This document shows, one piece after another, positions 46,654 to 56,860 of a DNA stretch of 64,000 nucleotides. Source of the stretch: Microthyrium microscopicum (lineage: Eukaryota; Ascomycota; Dothideomycetes; Microthyriales; Microthyriaceae); the NCBI GenBank assembly GCA_010405405.1, contig MU004230.1, positions 827,744 through 891,743 on the forward strand. The letters are read 5' to 3'. Each line of letters begins with the position of its first letter. The first letter of the stretch is position 1. The notes below the pieces were generated by a model, which worked only from the letters and a program-made list of their open reading frames with translations, was not told the DNA's origin and ran no database searches. The position numbers were made by a program, and so were the translations under genes.

Positions 46654-48618
46654 ATGGAGAAGGAGATCGTATATCATGTTTCGCCGGAGAAGCTGGAGAG
46701 GCTGAGAAAAACTGAATCGGTGTCGAGTGACGGATCGGGGGCAGAATTGGTCATCGGGTCTACCAATCTTTACGATGAAAATGGAGATATGAGATTGATT
46801 CCTGCACCAACTCCAGATCCAAGTGGTTCGCAAGCTCAAATCAGGGTTGATAGTCATCGCTCACTCATTCGTAGATCCCTTGAATCTTCCTCAATGGAGG
46901 AAAAACACTGCAATTGGCGCAGTAGCTTTCTGTAAGTCGACGATGCAAAAGAGCAACAGTCAAAAATGCTAACTTCTTGTCCAAAGTTGGCGCTCTTGCT
47001 CTTTCAGCTGAAGCAATCATTGGAGCTCTTGTTCCAGTCTTTGCTTTAGAATATGCTGGCATTGACCCGAAGATTCTATCTCAGGTCGATCTCAGTTTAC
47101 TAAACCCACCAGGAGTTGTTAACCTGGATCCATTGGCGCCTCTTGCCGCTTTAGGAGGCCCTCCGCTATGGAAGATCTCTCTCTTGTCTTCGTTACCACT
47201 TCTCACCAACGGTATCGCCAGCTATTTCTTGGTTCCACTCTCCATTTCCATTGGCCGTCGACCAGTTCTTCTTGCATGCGGAATGCTTGCCTGGATTGGC
47301 GGGCTTTGGGCCGGCTTCAGCCACAGTCTTACCACTCACATCGTCGCACGTTGTATCCAAGCCATTGGTGCTGGAGCGGTCGAGGCTCTAATTCCTCTTT
47401 TGGTTCAAGATCTAGTTTTCATTCATCAACGCAATCGAGCTTTTGCGTCAATCTGGTCAGCCCAAGGACTTATCATCGTCAGTCTTGGAATTGCATCCCC
47501 ACTGATCGTTTCTACCATTGGCTGGCGTTTTCTCTACTTTCTAACTTCTGGCGTGGCAATTGTCGCATGGATTGGATTGCTTCTCTTCGTGCCAGAAACT
47601 CGATGGATTCGATCTCAACAAGAGCTCGGTAAGTTGAGCAGGGCTCCTAACGATAGAAAGCTGCTAATAACTGTCTAGCTGGCAAGACAGTCCACTACGT
47701 TTATCCTGGTGAACGCCGACCTCGTCTTGACGAAGCCACTTATGGCCCAAGAACCAAGAAGACTAACTTTGGCTTGATTACTTTCGGTATTGAAAACAAA
47801 GAAGCAGTCCGCTCCATGATCGACACTGCCCGAACCATGTTCTTCCCAATCATTTTGTGGGCAATGGCTGTAAACGGCATTTTTATTGCTCTCCAACTAG
47901 CTGCTGCTCAGACTGGAACTTCGGTTTTAATCGCCAAAGGGTGAGCTTGCAGATACCCCCAGATATTTCAATCACTAACATAGAACAGATGGACGTTCAA
48001 GACCCTTGGTCTAGCTGTTCTTCCTATTGTCATTGCTACCCCATTCGTCTACCTCATCTCTGGCTTTGCTGCAGACAAGATCAGCAACGTGATTGCCAAG
48101 CGCAACGGAGGTCGACGTGAGCCCGAAAACCACTTGCCAGCTATGGTCATCCCATTGGCCTTTGGTGTTATCGGAACGCTCCTTTTCGGGTACGCCGGCT
48201 CATATGCAAAGACAACTCACTGGATAGTTCTCATCTTGGGCATCTTCTTCATTTCTCTTGGATTTTTGTCGGCAAACACCATGATCTCTGTGTATGCTAT
48301 TGAAAGCTACCCACAATGGGCCGGGTAAGCAAAAGAAAGCCTCATGACCTGAGAAGTCTGCTGACATTTCATAGCCCAGTTTTGGTCAACATCTCTAGCT
48401 GGAGATGCATTATTGGTTTTGCTATGAATTTCCGTGCCACTGCTTGGGCACAACAGTTCGGATTCCTTGGAAGCTTCGGCATCTATGCAGGCGTTCTTGG
48501 TGGGCTTATGCTGTTCATGCCATTCTTGTATGTCTATGGCAAGCGACTAAGAATGCGATCTGCTGGAACTGTTAAGTCAAGAAAGGCACCAAGGAAGCCA
48601 GAGTTCAACGACTACTAG
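46654..48618 (+). CDS. MFS transporter, DHA-type (HOL1/multidrug-like)
   Basis: Six exons (46654-46825, 46875-46931, 46987-47628, 47679-47940, 47989-48324, 48375-48618) give 570 residues. Splicing joins PSDPLNLPQWRKNTAIGAVAFF, the usual entry to TM1 in this family. Twelve hydrophobic segments follow, with the loop 2-3 signature as SIGRRPVLL and RCIQAIGAGAVEAL in TM4. A cytosolic middle loop (VHYVYPGERRPRLDEATYGP) is typical of fungal HOL1-like or toxin/drug:H+ antiporters. Substrate unknown. It converges on the phosphonate-type HD gene with 187 bp between stops, so a role in the same module is possible but unproven. Confidence 0.9.
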
Positions 48619-48805
48619 GCAAAGCCAACACAGGATCTGCTTGCATCAAGGCCGCAAATATCAAACACAGAAAATCAACTTATGATCCTGGAGAGTCCTA
48701 TATTTCTTCTTAACTGTCTCCTCTTGTACTATATAAAACATGACGGTTTGTCAGGCTCTTTTCGCGATGGCTATTCGCGTAGATCTGTATATGATGCATA
48801 GGGAC

Positions 48806-49564
48806 TTAGAAATTACAATCAGTCCCCAACACTCTTATCATGCTTTCATGGTACGTGTCTAATCCTGGCACATCCCACCCGATATGCTTTGCTTCATCGT
48901 CCCATTTTCGCAATCGACACATGTCGTCACACCACGGGCTACGCGCAAAACTATCCTTCTCGTTTCCCTGCATTGGTCCACCTTGAAATTTCAAACTTTC
49001 TTTGCTTGCATCGGACAGTTTATCATGATATGCCGGTTCCACAGCGCAAAGATAACGTTTGGCGGCTACATGAGCTTCGACCAGCCGTGCGACCTTGCTC
49101 GAGAATCCGAGCGCGGAAAGGTACTTTGCCCCTAGGGTCTCGTGTGAGATTCGGCCCACGCTGTGGCCAGTTTGTGTCGAGGGCTCTGAAGTTGTGACCG
49201 GGTCTACGGTCCGGCCGACCAACATGTCGGTCACTTCGCCCTCTTCCTTGCCCAAAACGAGATGTAGATCTTCCGCGGGAATGAATTGACCAATATCATG
49301 AAGTAGTGCAGCGACGATGGTTTCATCGTCAGATTTCGGCGTTGATGTTCTCGCAAAATGTGCACATTGTAGCGAGTGCTCGAGTTGCGAAACCGGCTCT
49401 CCAATATATGGTGTGTTTGCAGCTGAAGCCAAAATAGATAGCAAATGAGATGTAATTTCTTCAGGGGATAGCGTTAGTGAAGCCATTTGGGGCTGGCAGT
49501 GACGAATGTAGTGAAAGTTCGGTAAACTGGAGACGAATATCTGATTTCTGATGTAGAAGGCCAA
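48806..49564 (-). CDS. phnZ-like: PhnZ/TmpB-type HD-domain mixed-valence diiron oxygenase
   Basis: Bacterial PhnZ and TmpB cleave 1-hydroxylated aminophosphonates with O2, giving phosphate plus glycine or glycine betaine. Counting from the Met at 49486, the protein has 226 residues. It keeps Tyr27 and Glu30 (YIGEPVSQLEH), His37, His63-Asp64 (LLHDIGQF), His115 (SHETLGAKYL), His139 and Lys143 (HVAAKRYL), Arg193 and Asp196 (RLRKWDD). PhnZ, as I remember it, has Y24, E27, H34, H58-D59, H80, H104, K108, R158 and D161. All intervals match except one: about 30 extra residues lie between the HD pair and His115. A start at 49564 would add 26 residues without acids (MAFYIRNQIFVSSLPNFHYI), possibly a mitochondrial presequence. 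The dioxygenase partner lies immediately upstream on the same strand. Confidence 0.92.
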   Translation of the reverse strand: MAFYIRNQIFVSSLPNFHYIRHCQPQMASLTLSPEEITSHLLSILASAANTPYIGEPVSQLEHSLQCAHFARTSTPKSDDETIVAALLHDIGQFIPAEDLHLVLGKEEGEVTDMLVGRTVDPVTTSEPSTQTGHSVGRISHETLGAKYLSALGFSSKVARLVEAHVAAKRYLCAVEPAYHDKLSDASKESLKFQGGPMQGNEKDSFARSPWCDDMCRLRKWDDEAKHIGWDVPGLDTYHESMIRVLGTDCNF

Positions 49565-49791
49565 AGCACATACGAAAGGCGATTACGCATTACCCCGCCC
49601 ATTCGAATGCTAAAAGGTACCTACTAGCTAGAAGGTTTGTACATGACTGAAGACAGAGAGAACGATTAAGTAAAAAGTTGACCCGCTTGTTCAGCTCATG
49701 CGAAGACAATATGTTCAATTCACCATGCTAGCTAGGTAGGGTTCGCTTTCATAGTTTGTATCCAGAAATCAAAGTAATTCGATACTGCTAC

Positions 49792-50761
49792 TTAGAAGAC
49801 AAGCTGCTTTCCGGCATCGACACTCAGCATTGGACTTCCAAAACCGTATCTCAAGGCACCTTCTTCGTAAGCTTCACCAGCTGTCCTTTGATGCGTTGCT
49901 GGCCACAAGGTTTTTCGATCTTCATAATACTGCTTGTGGAGATCTCGCTCACTAGCACAATTGTATGTAGCATAAATTGCTTTCCTATCTTCATTGCTGG
50001 TGTTAGATCCCGATCGATGGGCAAGATATGATCCAAAAATGAGCAGTTCACCTTTCAAAACAGTAGGTCAGCAAGGAATGTAGAACCCAAATCTTCTCGA
50101 CTTACCAGCGTTCAATTCAGCTGGGATCCATCGTTGGGCAGTCACCCAATTGTGCTCGATACAGTTGTCTTGCTTATTAATGGGAACTTGCATTGCATGG
50201 CTTCCGCTTACCACCTCGAGCCCACCATTTGTCATATTAGACGCATCAACTGCTAAGAGAATGGTAAGGTGCTTGATATCCTTGACATGTGTATATGCAG
50301 TCGAATCAATATGCGGAGCAAAACCACCTTCAAAGTGGTCAGTAACTTCAGCAATCCCTGAGATGATTTGAGGCTACTAACCACTGCCGGCGAGCTTGTA
50401 GTTGATCTTTTCTTTGAAAAGAAGCATGGGCTCTCCAGCGAGCTGACCAAGAATACTTATAAGTTTTTCACTTCGTAAAATTCCATTGAACCCCGAATGT
50501 GCGTCTACAAAGTTCTCGGTTCGGCAGAGGACTCGCTCCCCAGAAGCGTTTATCTCCTATATCATTTTAGCAAAACGCAGCTTTTGAAGTTGACGATTCT
50601 CTTACTTCATATGGCATAAACTCGGAATGTGGCGTGGGAGTCCAATCGTGCACTTCCTGTGTCCATCGTTGTACATCTTGGACTTCATCTTGAGAAAGCA
50701 AGTCTCTTATAATCAAAAAGCCATTCTGATCAAAGAATTTGAGCTGTTCCTGAGACACCAT
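49792..50761 (-). CDS. phnY-like: PhnY/TmpA-type Fe(II)/2-oxoglutarate phosphonate dioxygenase (PhyH family)
   Basis: In bacteria this enzyme hydroxylates C1 of 2-aminoethylphosphonate (PhnY) or its trimethyl form (TmpA), making the substrate for PhnZ/TmpB. Exons in coding order are 50761-50606, 50556-50382, 50327-50106 and 50051-49792, giving 270 residues, similar to the bacterial size. Iron ligands are His116 and Asp118 (FAPHIDSTAY) and His196 (SYLAHRSG); Arg207 is placed to bind 2-oxoglutarate. LLFKEKINYKLAGSGGFAPH is highly characteristic of the PhnY/TmpA branch rather than phytanoyl-CoA hydroxylases. The introns (49, 54, 54 bp) are fungal in style, so this is not a recent bacterial contaminant. 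It is followed by the HD gene on the same strand (306 or 228 bp between stop and next ATG). Which aminophosphonate is used cannot be read. Confidence 0.93.
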
Positions 50762-51009
50762 TTTGATATTGTGTTCAAATCTCTCAGCCTCGTTCGACTA
50801 GCGCAATCTTTTATGGCTGCATGTCCTCCCGGCGCCATCGCCGAACGATTGTATGTCGCAAATATATTCCTTTTGCCTAAGGTTTTCACGGCAGCCTTGC
50901 CGAAAGATATTAAATATGTAATTGGCTGTTACAAGCTTCGACCGCATAAGCTCAAGTACGGTACGGTAGCAGTAGCAGTAGCAAGATAAATCAACGTTCG
51001 TGGTTGGCA

Positions 51010-51015
51010 CACGTG
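51010..51015. promoter_or_regulatory. CACGTG, candidate Pho4/NUC-1 site
   Basis: Palindromic E-box matching the high-affinity site of phosphate-starvation regulators Pho4 (yeast) and NUC-1 (Neurospora). It lies 249 bp before the dioxygenase ATG and 419 bp before the permease ATG. Other bHLH factors share this site. Confidence 0.4.
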
Positions 51016-51127
51016 CTATCTTCCACCATTCAGCAGCCATCTTCAGATGGGAGATCGGCAGAAGATCTGCAGTTGAGGTGGGTTCGACTTGCTTTCCAGC
51101 CACGCCAAGATATCAAAGAAAAGCATG

Positions 51128-51133
51128 CACGTT
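51128..51133 (+). promoter_or_regulatory. CACGTT, candidate low-affinity Pho4-type site
   Basis: GCACGTT resembles the UASp1 element of yeast PHO5 and lies 113 bp from the CACGTG, 301 bp before the permease ATG. Confidence 0.3.
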
Positions 51134-51357
51134 CAATTTGCTGGTTTGCGATTGGAATTTCATTTGGAGGCTGGCAAGGCCTGGACTCAGTGGACTGTAT
51201 AGAATACTCCGGCAAGAAGACCGAAATGCTTCAGAATCCTACCGGTGACCTGAGCGATCTTTGTTTAGTCTCTATTGGAATGGAGGAAACCGAATTGAAT
51301 CTGTCAAATAAGACAATTCTATGGCTGCGGATAGAAAGCAGATAACAGACAATAAGG

Positions 51358-51365
51358 TATATAAG
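51358..51365 (+). promoter_or_regulatory. TATA box of the GIT1-like permease
   Basis: TATATAAG, 69 bp before the start codon, a credible core promoter element for an inducible gene. Confidence 0.55.
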
Positions 51366-51433
51366 GGAGCAGTTCGTCTACATGAATTGTATCCAACTGG
51401 ACATCAAGAAAGACAACCACCTCCACCTCCACC

Positions 51434-53304
51434 ATGACAGACTACGACCTCTCCGATAAGAAAGAAGGCCTTGAGCCTAACATTCATTCTAGCAGCGATA
51501 GTAACAATGGCCAACAACAAGTCGTCACGTTGGTGGAAGAAGGTACAGTTTCAAAGATCACAAAGACTTCTTCTATCATTATGGTTCTGATATCGGGGCT
51601 TGCTCTTTTCTCTGATGGCTACAATGCTCAAATTATTGGTTACATGAATCCCTTATTTGCCAAATTGTATCCAGAAGCATTCACCAAAACCATAAAGACG
51701 CGCCTATCAAACTCCTATCTCATCGGAGAAATCTTTGGCATGCTTTTCTTTGGATATGCCATCGACATGCTCGGTCGAAGGACAGGAATTTTCTTTGCGA
51801 CACTTTTCCTAGTCTTGGGAATCATTCTCGCTACCGCGGCACATGGAACGACACAAACTGGCTTGTTCTGGATGATGATTGTTGGGCGTGGTGTTGCTGG
51901 CTTTGGCGCTGGAGGTGACTGCCATCCAGTGCTTTTTATTGATCTGCTGATGCTAACGTCCTGGATAGGCGAATACCCAACTTGCGCGACGGGTTCAGCG
52001 GAAGCGGGCGATGAGACTGAATACGTTCGACGCCGCCGAGGCATGCTTGTAGCCGTCGCCACAGATTTTGCGATTGACTTTGGCTTCGTCATTGCGGGAG
52101 TAGTCGCTCTTATTGTTTTGGCAGCATACCATCAAAATATTAGCGACGGAGTTTGGCGAGTTAGCTTCGGGCTGGGATTTATCTTGCCAGTCGCATTGTT
52201 GTTTTTTCGATTGAGGCTTGTCAACAGCACCCAGTACCGGAAACACGCCATCAAGCACAACATTCCATACTGGCTGGCGATTAAGAAGTACTGGGTGCCT
52301 TTGCTCGGAGTCTCGCTTTCTTGGTTCATGTACGATTTTGTGGTAAGTCAATCATTCTTAATCTTTGCAAGCCATGGAAAGCAGAGCTGCTTGGGTTTGA
52401 TCAGTACAAGATCACGAACAGAGCCAACGCGCTCAAAAGACAACACGGTTTTTGCAATATCAAATCGTATTCCCCATCGCATTCCATGGCAACCATAGCA
52501 CTCAATTCGGAACGCATCTTATGGTAGCCATCGAATGCGATGGGAGATGCGAGCTTCTTGGTTCATCGGATATCATTAATAATTCTGGTTCGAAATGTGG
52601 TTTACACGGGGAAAGCCGTTTTGTTGGTTAAGATCCTCGAGCTAACAGACATCTAGACTTATCCGTTTGGCATATTTTCGAGCACCATCATCGGGACACT
52701 AAATCCGAACGACAGCTTGGTCCAAAACATTGGCTACGGCACTGTCGTCAACTGCTTTTATCTTCCTGGTTGCATCGTCGGAGGATTCTTAATGGACAAA
52801 ATCGGACGCAAACAGACCATGTCGCTGGGTTTCCTACTTTGGGCAATCCTCGCTTTCATCATCGGCGGAGCAATCGGGCCAATCCAGTCTGTATTCCCTC
52901 TCTTCGTCGTTCTGTATGGCATATTCAACTCTCTCGGCGAGATGGGACCTGGTGTAGCTACATTCGTATGCGGTGCTGAATCCTTCCCAACACCTCTCCG
53001 AGGCCACTTTCTAGGTTTCGCTGCAGCTGTTGGCAAAGCTGGAGCTGCCATTGGCACCCAGGTTTTTACTCCAATCCAGGACTCGTTCGATGACCCGCAA
53101 AAGGGCGTACAAGGCGTGTTCCTGATTGGGGCTGCATTTGCTCTGACGGGATGCATAATTTCCTGGTTTATGATTCCGGATAAAGAACGAGACCTGGAGG
53201 ATGAGGATGTCAAATTCAGACTGTATCTGGAGCAGCATGGATATACGGGAACATTTGGCGAAAGTCTTGAGGAGGAAATCAAGACTACAAACTTCAAGAT
53301 CTAA
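51434..53304 (+). CDS. GIT1: GIT1-like MFS permease (phosphate:H+ symporter family)
   Basis: Yeast Git1 imports glycerophosphoinositol and glycerophosphocholine, mainly when phosphate is scarce. Exons are 51434-51914, 51969-52342 and 52657-53304, giving 500 residues with about 12 membrane segments. Landmarks are ALFSDGYNAQIIGYMNPL, DMLGRRTGI, VAGFGAGGEYPTCATGSAEA (across intron 1), RRRRGMLVAVATDFAIDFGF, YDFVTYPFGIFSSTI (across intron 2), DKIGRKQTM and ESFPTPLRGHFLGFAAAVGKAG, all typical of this branch. Intron 1 is 54 bp and keeps frame if read through, so cDNA must decide its status. Intron 2 is 314 bp and contains a hairpin. Divergent to the PhnY-like gene, it is a natural candidate importer for phosphonates or glycerophosphodiesters. 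Confidence 0.92.
52473..52544. repeat. 25-bp inverted repeat inside intron 2 of the permease
   Basis: Arms at 52473-52497 and 52520-52544 pair with 23 of 25 matches around a 22-bp loop. They begin CCCATCGCATTC and end ACCATA. The intron is about six times longer than its neighbours, so the hairpin may be a small inserted element or an RNA structure. Confidence 0.75.
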
Positions 53305-53464
53305 GATATTGCTATTGGGAGTATATTGCTTAATTTCAAAGTTTTTTGTAGTCGTAATACATGAAATCGTAAGAGCTTGTTACAGCCGTCCGAGCGTCGA
53401 CAATGATAGTCGATCGATCGAGACATTGGTCCTGTTGCCTATGACAAAGTTAGTTCTCGTCATT

Positions 53465-55049
53465 TCAATCGTTTATGGAAGCATTGTATATCTTACGATG
53501 GTGGAAGACAGGCGTAGATGCTCCACTTCGTAGCATGCCACTGTTACGGTGGTTGAACACGGGTGTGGTAGTTCCACTCCGCGCCATGCTATTGATTGTA
53601 CTTGACGACCTGTGGTGCTCCAAGTGAGACATGACCCGACTGCCAGGACGGCTACCGCCAGTACGCTCTCCTCGATAATCACTGTGCCTGTGTTCGATCG
53701 GCGGTGGTAGACTAGCAACGCGGAATTGGCGAACATCTGCAGCTCGAGTAGTGGCAGGCAAAGATGCTCGCGCTTCGGAAAACACTTTAGTCCAGTCTCT
53801 TGCAAGTCGACTCGCTGCATCTTCTGTCATTGGCCTGAACTTGTCCATGAAAGTCTTGATCGCCGCCTGTTCTGTTGCCTGAATATCAACCTTTCTCTTT
53901 TGCTTCTTTTTCCATAAAGAGTCTCTGAGCTCTGGCTCTAGCATTACATTCTCTGCAATGACAACTGCGATCTTTTTGAGCAGTAGCAAAGCCTGAATCA
54001 TGGTTTGATCTTTGGGATGGTTTGAAACAGCCGACATTTTGAATCGTTCCTCCGCTTGAGTTAAGATCCATGGTTTCGGTCGAGCTAGGTCACTAGAGTT
54101 GGTTGAATGGGCGTACGATATCGCATCCATCAGCTTATTATCCCAGAAGCTCTTGAGGTATTCCCGTGTCTCTTCAACTTCTGTTTGCCGCCAATGATCC
54201 CATTGGGCTGTCATAAATGCTAGTCCAGCATATATCAAAGTGATCAAGGCATCGGTGAGAAGTTGAGTGGTGCCGAAGATGAGTGTACTCGGAGCAGTTT
54301 GCTGCCAAAGTCTTCGAAATGAAAATGCAAAATAAATCGCGAGTAGTGGAAATGAGATGATGAATGCAATGAGCTGAGTGAGGTCGGCTGTACTTATGCC
54401 CAACTTGGTCCAACGCCGGGGAAATGTGAGCCGATAGATCATCTCTGGGGTCTGGCATACAATGGCGACAACACAGAGAACCCAGTACACTTTAAGAAAT
54501 CCCATGATTGTCGAGGGTGAAAACAGATTGAGTTGAGAGCTGTGTGGATTATGCGAATAAGCAAGCGATTTCGTGACATTGGAGCCTTGACCAGCATGCG
54601 CTACAGTTGCGACGAGTATTCCAACTGCAAGCCCAGTGTATTTGACGGCTTGGAATCGAACGTCTTTGTTTAATCTGTGAACTGATGCAAAGGATGTCAT
54701 CTGTTGTAGTAAGAGGAATAGGAAGCCTACGTCCCAGAGGTATGTGAACATCAACAACATATAACGTTGATGCGCTGCTATGCTTGGTATTGTAGAATCC
54801 GAAACGCAGGCGAAAATGGCTCCGGTCATTCGAACTGTGCCTTGGTTAACTTGACGATTAGATTCAATTGGTATGTGTATGCTTACTGGCCGCCATTGCC
54901 TGGAGGGGCCATACCGACACATTTTCACTGCCTTTTCGTACATAGCTGGTGGAAAGCAGGAGTACTTCAACTGCAGCATATACGACAAACGTTGTCAATG
55001 AGATCGGCCATGGTGCTGGAAGGAAGACTGCCTGTGAGAGATTCGACAT
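53465..55049 (-). CDS. Multi-spanning membrane protein, unknown function
   Basis: Exons in coding order 55049-54887 and 54834-53465 give 510 residues. Six or seven hydrophobic segments occupy the first 300 residues (SLTTFVVYAAVEVLLLST, LLMFTYLWDVGFLFLLL, YTGLAVGILVATVAHA, KVYWVLCVVAIVCQ, LIAFIISFPLLAIYFAFSF, LLTDALITLIYAGLAFM). A long basic cytosolic tail follows, with Ser/Thr-rich near-repeats (SGTTTPVFNHR, SGASTPVFHHR). The layout resembles fungal 7TM-like proteins, but I cannot name a family. The ATG at 55049 is preferred because the longer frame begins at a TTG. It converges on the GIT1-like gene, 160 bp between stops. Confidence 0.78.
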
Positions 55050-56860
55050 CTGAATACCAATTGGGCCAGTCCAGTGCAAAAGCCCTCGAACTGGACGAAA
55101 TCACAACATGGAGGTTTGTGTGAGAAGGTTTGACATTTCAGGAAGAAATATTGAAAAGTCGTTCCTTCAACACGTGAAGTGGAGATGTTTGATTCAAATC
55201 GCTTACAGCAGACAGCCTCCCCCCGGTACTGTAGCCAGCCACTGCAATCATTGATCAAAAGCACGATTTGACGCCAAAAAGCTCCGACGAGGCTGCATGG
55301 AGAATTTAGAGCCAATGAAATGCATCATCCACTGTGGCACTAAATGGGCGTAAAATAAGCGTCGGCCAAAGCGAGATGAATTTCATTCATTTGCAGGCTG
55401 CCAGGCATTATTTGGTAGCGTAAAAATCTGATCACTTGAAGCAGTGGCGTTGCTGGACAGACCACGTCCACCATGACAAACTGTCGTGCGTCTCACCCTA
55501 CTCCATAGAACTTCCTCGTCGGTCCTTATGGTGCAATCTTTCCAGGCAAAGTCCGTGGGGTGGGATGTTTTCGTGAAGGGGCGAATGCACCGCGATACTC
55601 GACAACAAACCTGGTCGCGAGCACCGCAGTAGGTGTTCAATAATTAGCATGAACTGTACGACTGCGGACAGCAGCGTGAACTTGTTCGAGGTGTATGTTG
55701 GATGTGACCCTGGTCTCATATTCTACGCCACTACCTGCCTCCCTGCTTGCCTGCCTGAGTAGATCTGATCATTGCTTGTTTCTGACCACATGCATCCAAG
55801 CAATCGAACTCGTGTTGCTCAGAGCCTCAGGAATCGTGATGTGCACGCGAGGTCCACGCGATTCGTCTTTGCATTTTGCAAAGACTTGAAACCAAAGACA
55901 CGGCAATGCCAAGCTCGAACAGGCAGAGGACTAATAAGAAAGAGGAAAAGTGCGCGCGGAGTTTAAAGTTCGTTTGGCGCACATCAGCGCCCTGTCTGAT
56001 GATTGCCAAGTTATGGATGCAAATGGCTGACCGTTAGACCCTTGAAAAGTCCCGATTAACCAGTTCAGACTTTTTGACAGGTCTTGGTATCATACCAGGA
56101 GCCCAGTCTGGAACAGTGGAAACCAGAAAGATACGCGTTTGTTTTGATATTGCAATTTGCAAATAATAGAAAACAGAAATGGAATTGAAGTTGTCGAAGT
56201 CTTGATTCCTTGAAGATGATGTTGAAGACATGGCTTGATTTGTGCAAGGTTAAGATCAAGTTAAAGTGGGTACCCGCAGATTTGCAGCAAGGGGTCCGGC
56301 GGTCCGCAAATCTTTCAGGGGAAAAGTTGGAAACAGTTGAGGTTGAGGTCCACAGGAACACACGAGTCCAGCTTGTGAAGCTTGAAGAAAAAGGGCTATC
56401 TTTAGATTCCCTTATTACTATGGAGAACCTGGTAGGTAATACCGGTATCAAAGACCTGCCTAATCCCATCTACAGTGTAACGCACGAAGTGGCTTCAACA
56501 ACCTCTGATTAAGTTTATATCATTTATATCCATTTTACCTCATCAGCATTGTAATTTGTCTGGAGTTGGAGTCTATCCAAGCTCATCTACAATCGTCAAT
56601 GAATCTCTGAGACTCTCATTCGCCTGATCTCTAAATGAAGCTATTCTGGCCTGGTAAACAAAAGGAAAAACCCAATTAAAGCGAACCCGCGATAATTCAA
56701 ACTCCTCTGCTATGCGTCAAACACCTCAAAAAAATGCCTTGAGACCAAGCAATCAACAATGAAACAAACGCTATAACAATATTTTTCAGTCCGCATCAGG
56801 GTTTTGGGCGATTCCTAACCATCTTGTGCCTAAATATTTGCACTGACGAGCGCCAAAAGC
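55050..56860. other. Gap without a convincing gene
   Basis: 1.8 kb. It holds the promoter of the membrane protein and short frames only. A 99-codon plus-strand frame (56216-56512) contains a VPADLQQGVRRSANLSGEKL segment that looks weakly protein-like; it has no recognised domain and I do not call it. Confidence 0.45.

Larger units (their letters stand above)
50762..51433. promoter_or_regulatory. Bidirectional promoter of the dioxygenase and GIT1-like permease
   Basis: 672 bp between divergent starts. It contains one CACGTG, one CACGTT and a TATA box on the permease side. Short plus-strand frames (51000-51345) do not look coding. Confidence 0.6.

Noticed and set aside
49792-50761. Reading the dioxygenase as an ordinary phytanoyl-CoA hydroxylase
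   Set aside because: The LLFKEKINYK block directly before the HxD motif and the adjacent PhnZ-like gene point to the PhnY/TmpA branch.
56216-56512. 99-codon plus-strand frame
   Set aside because: Weakly protein-like but isolated, without domain, splice sites or promoter features; the opposite strand is open over most of the same interval, suggesting chance.
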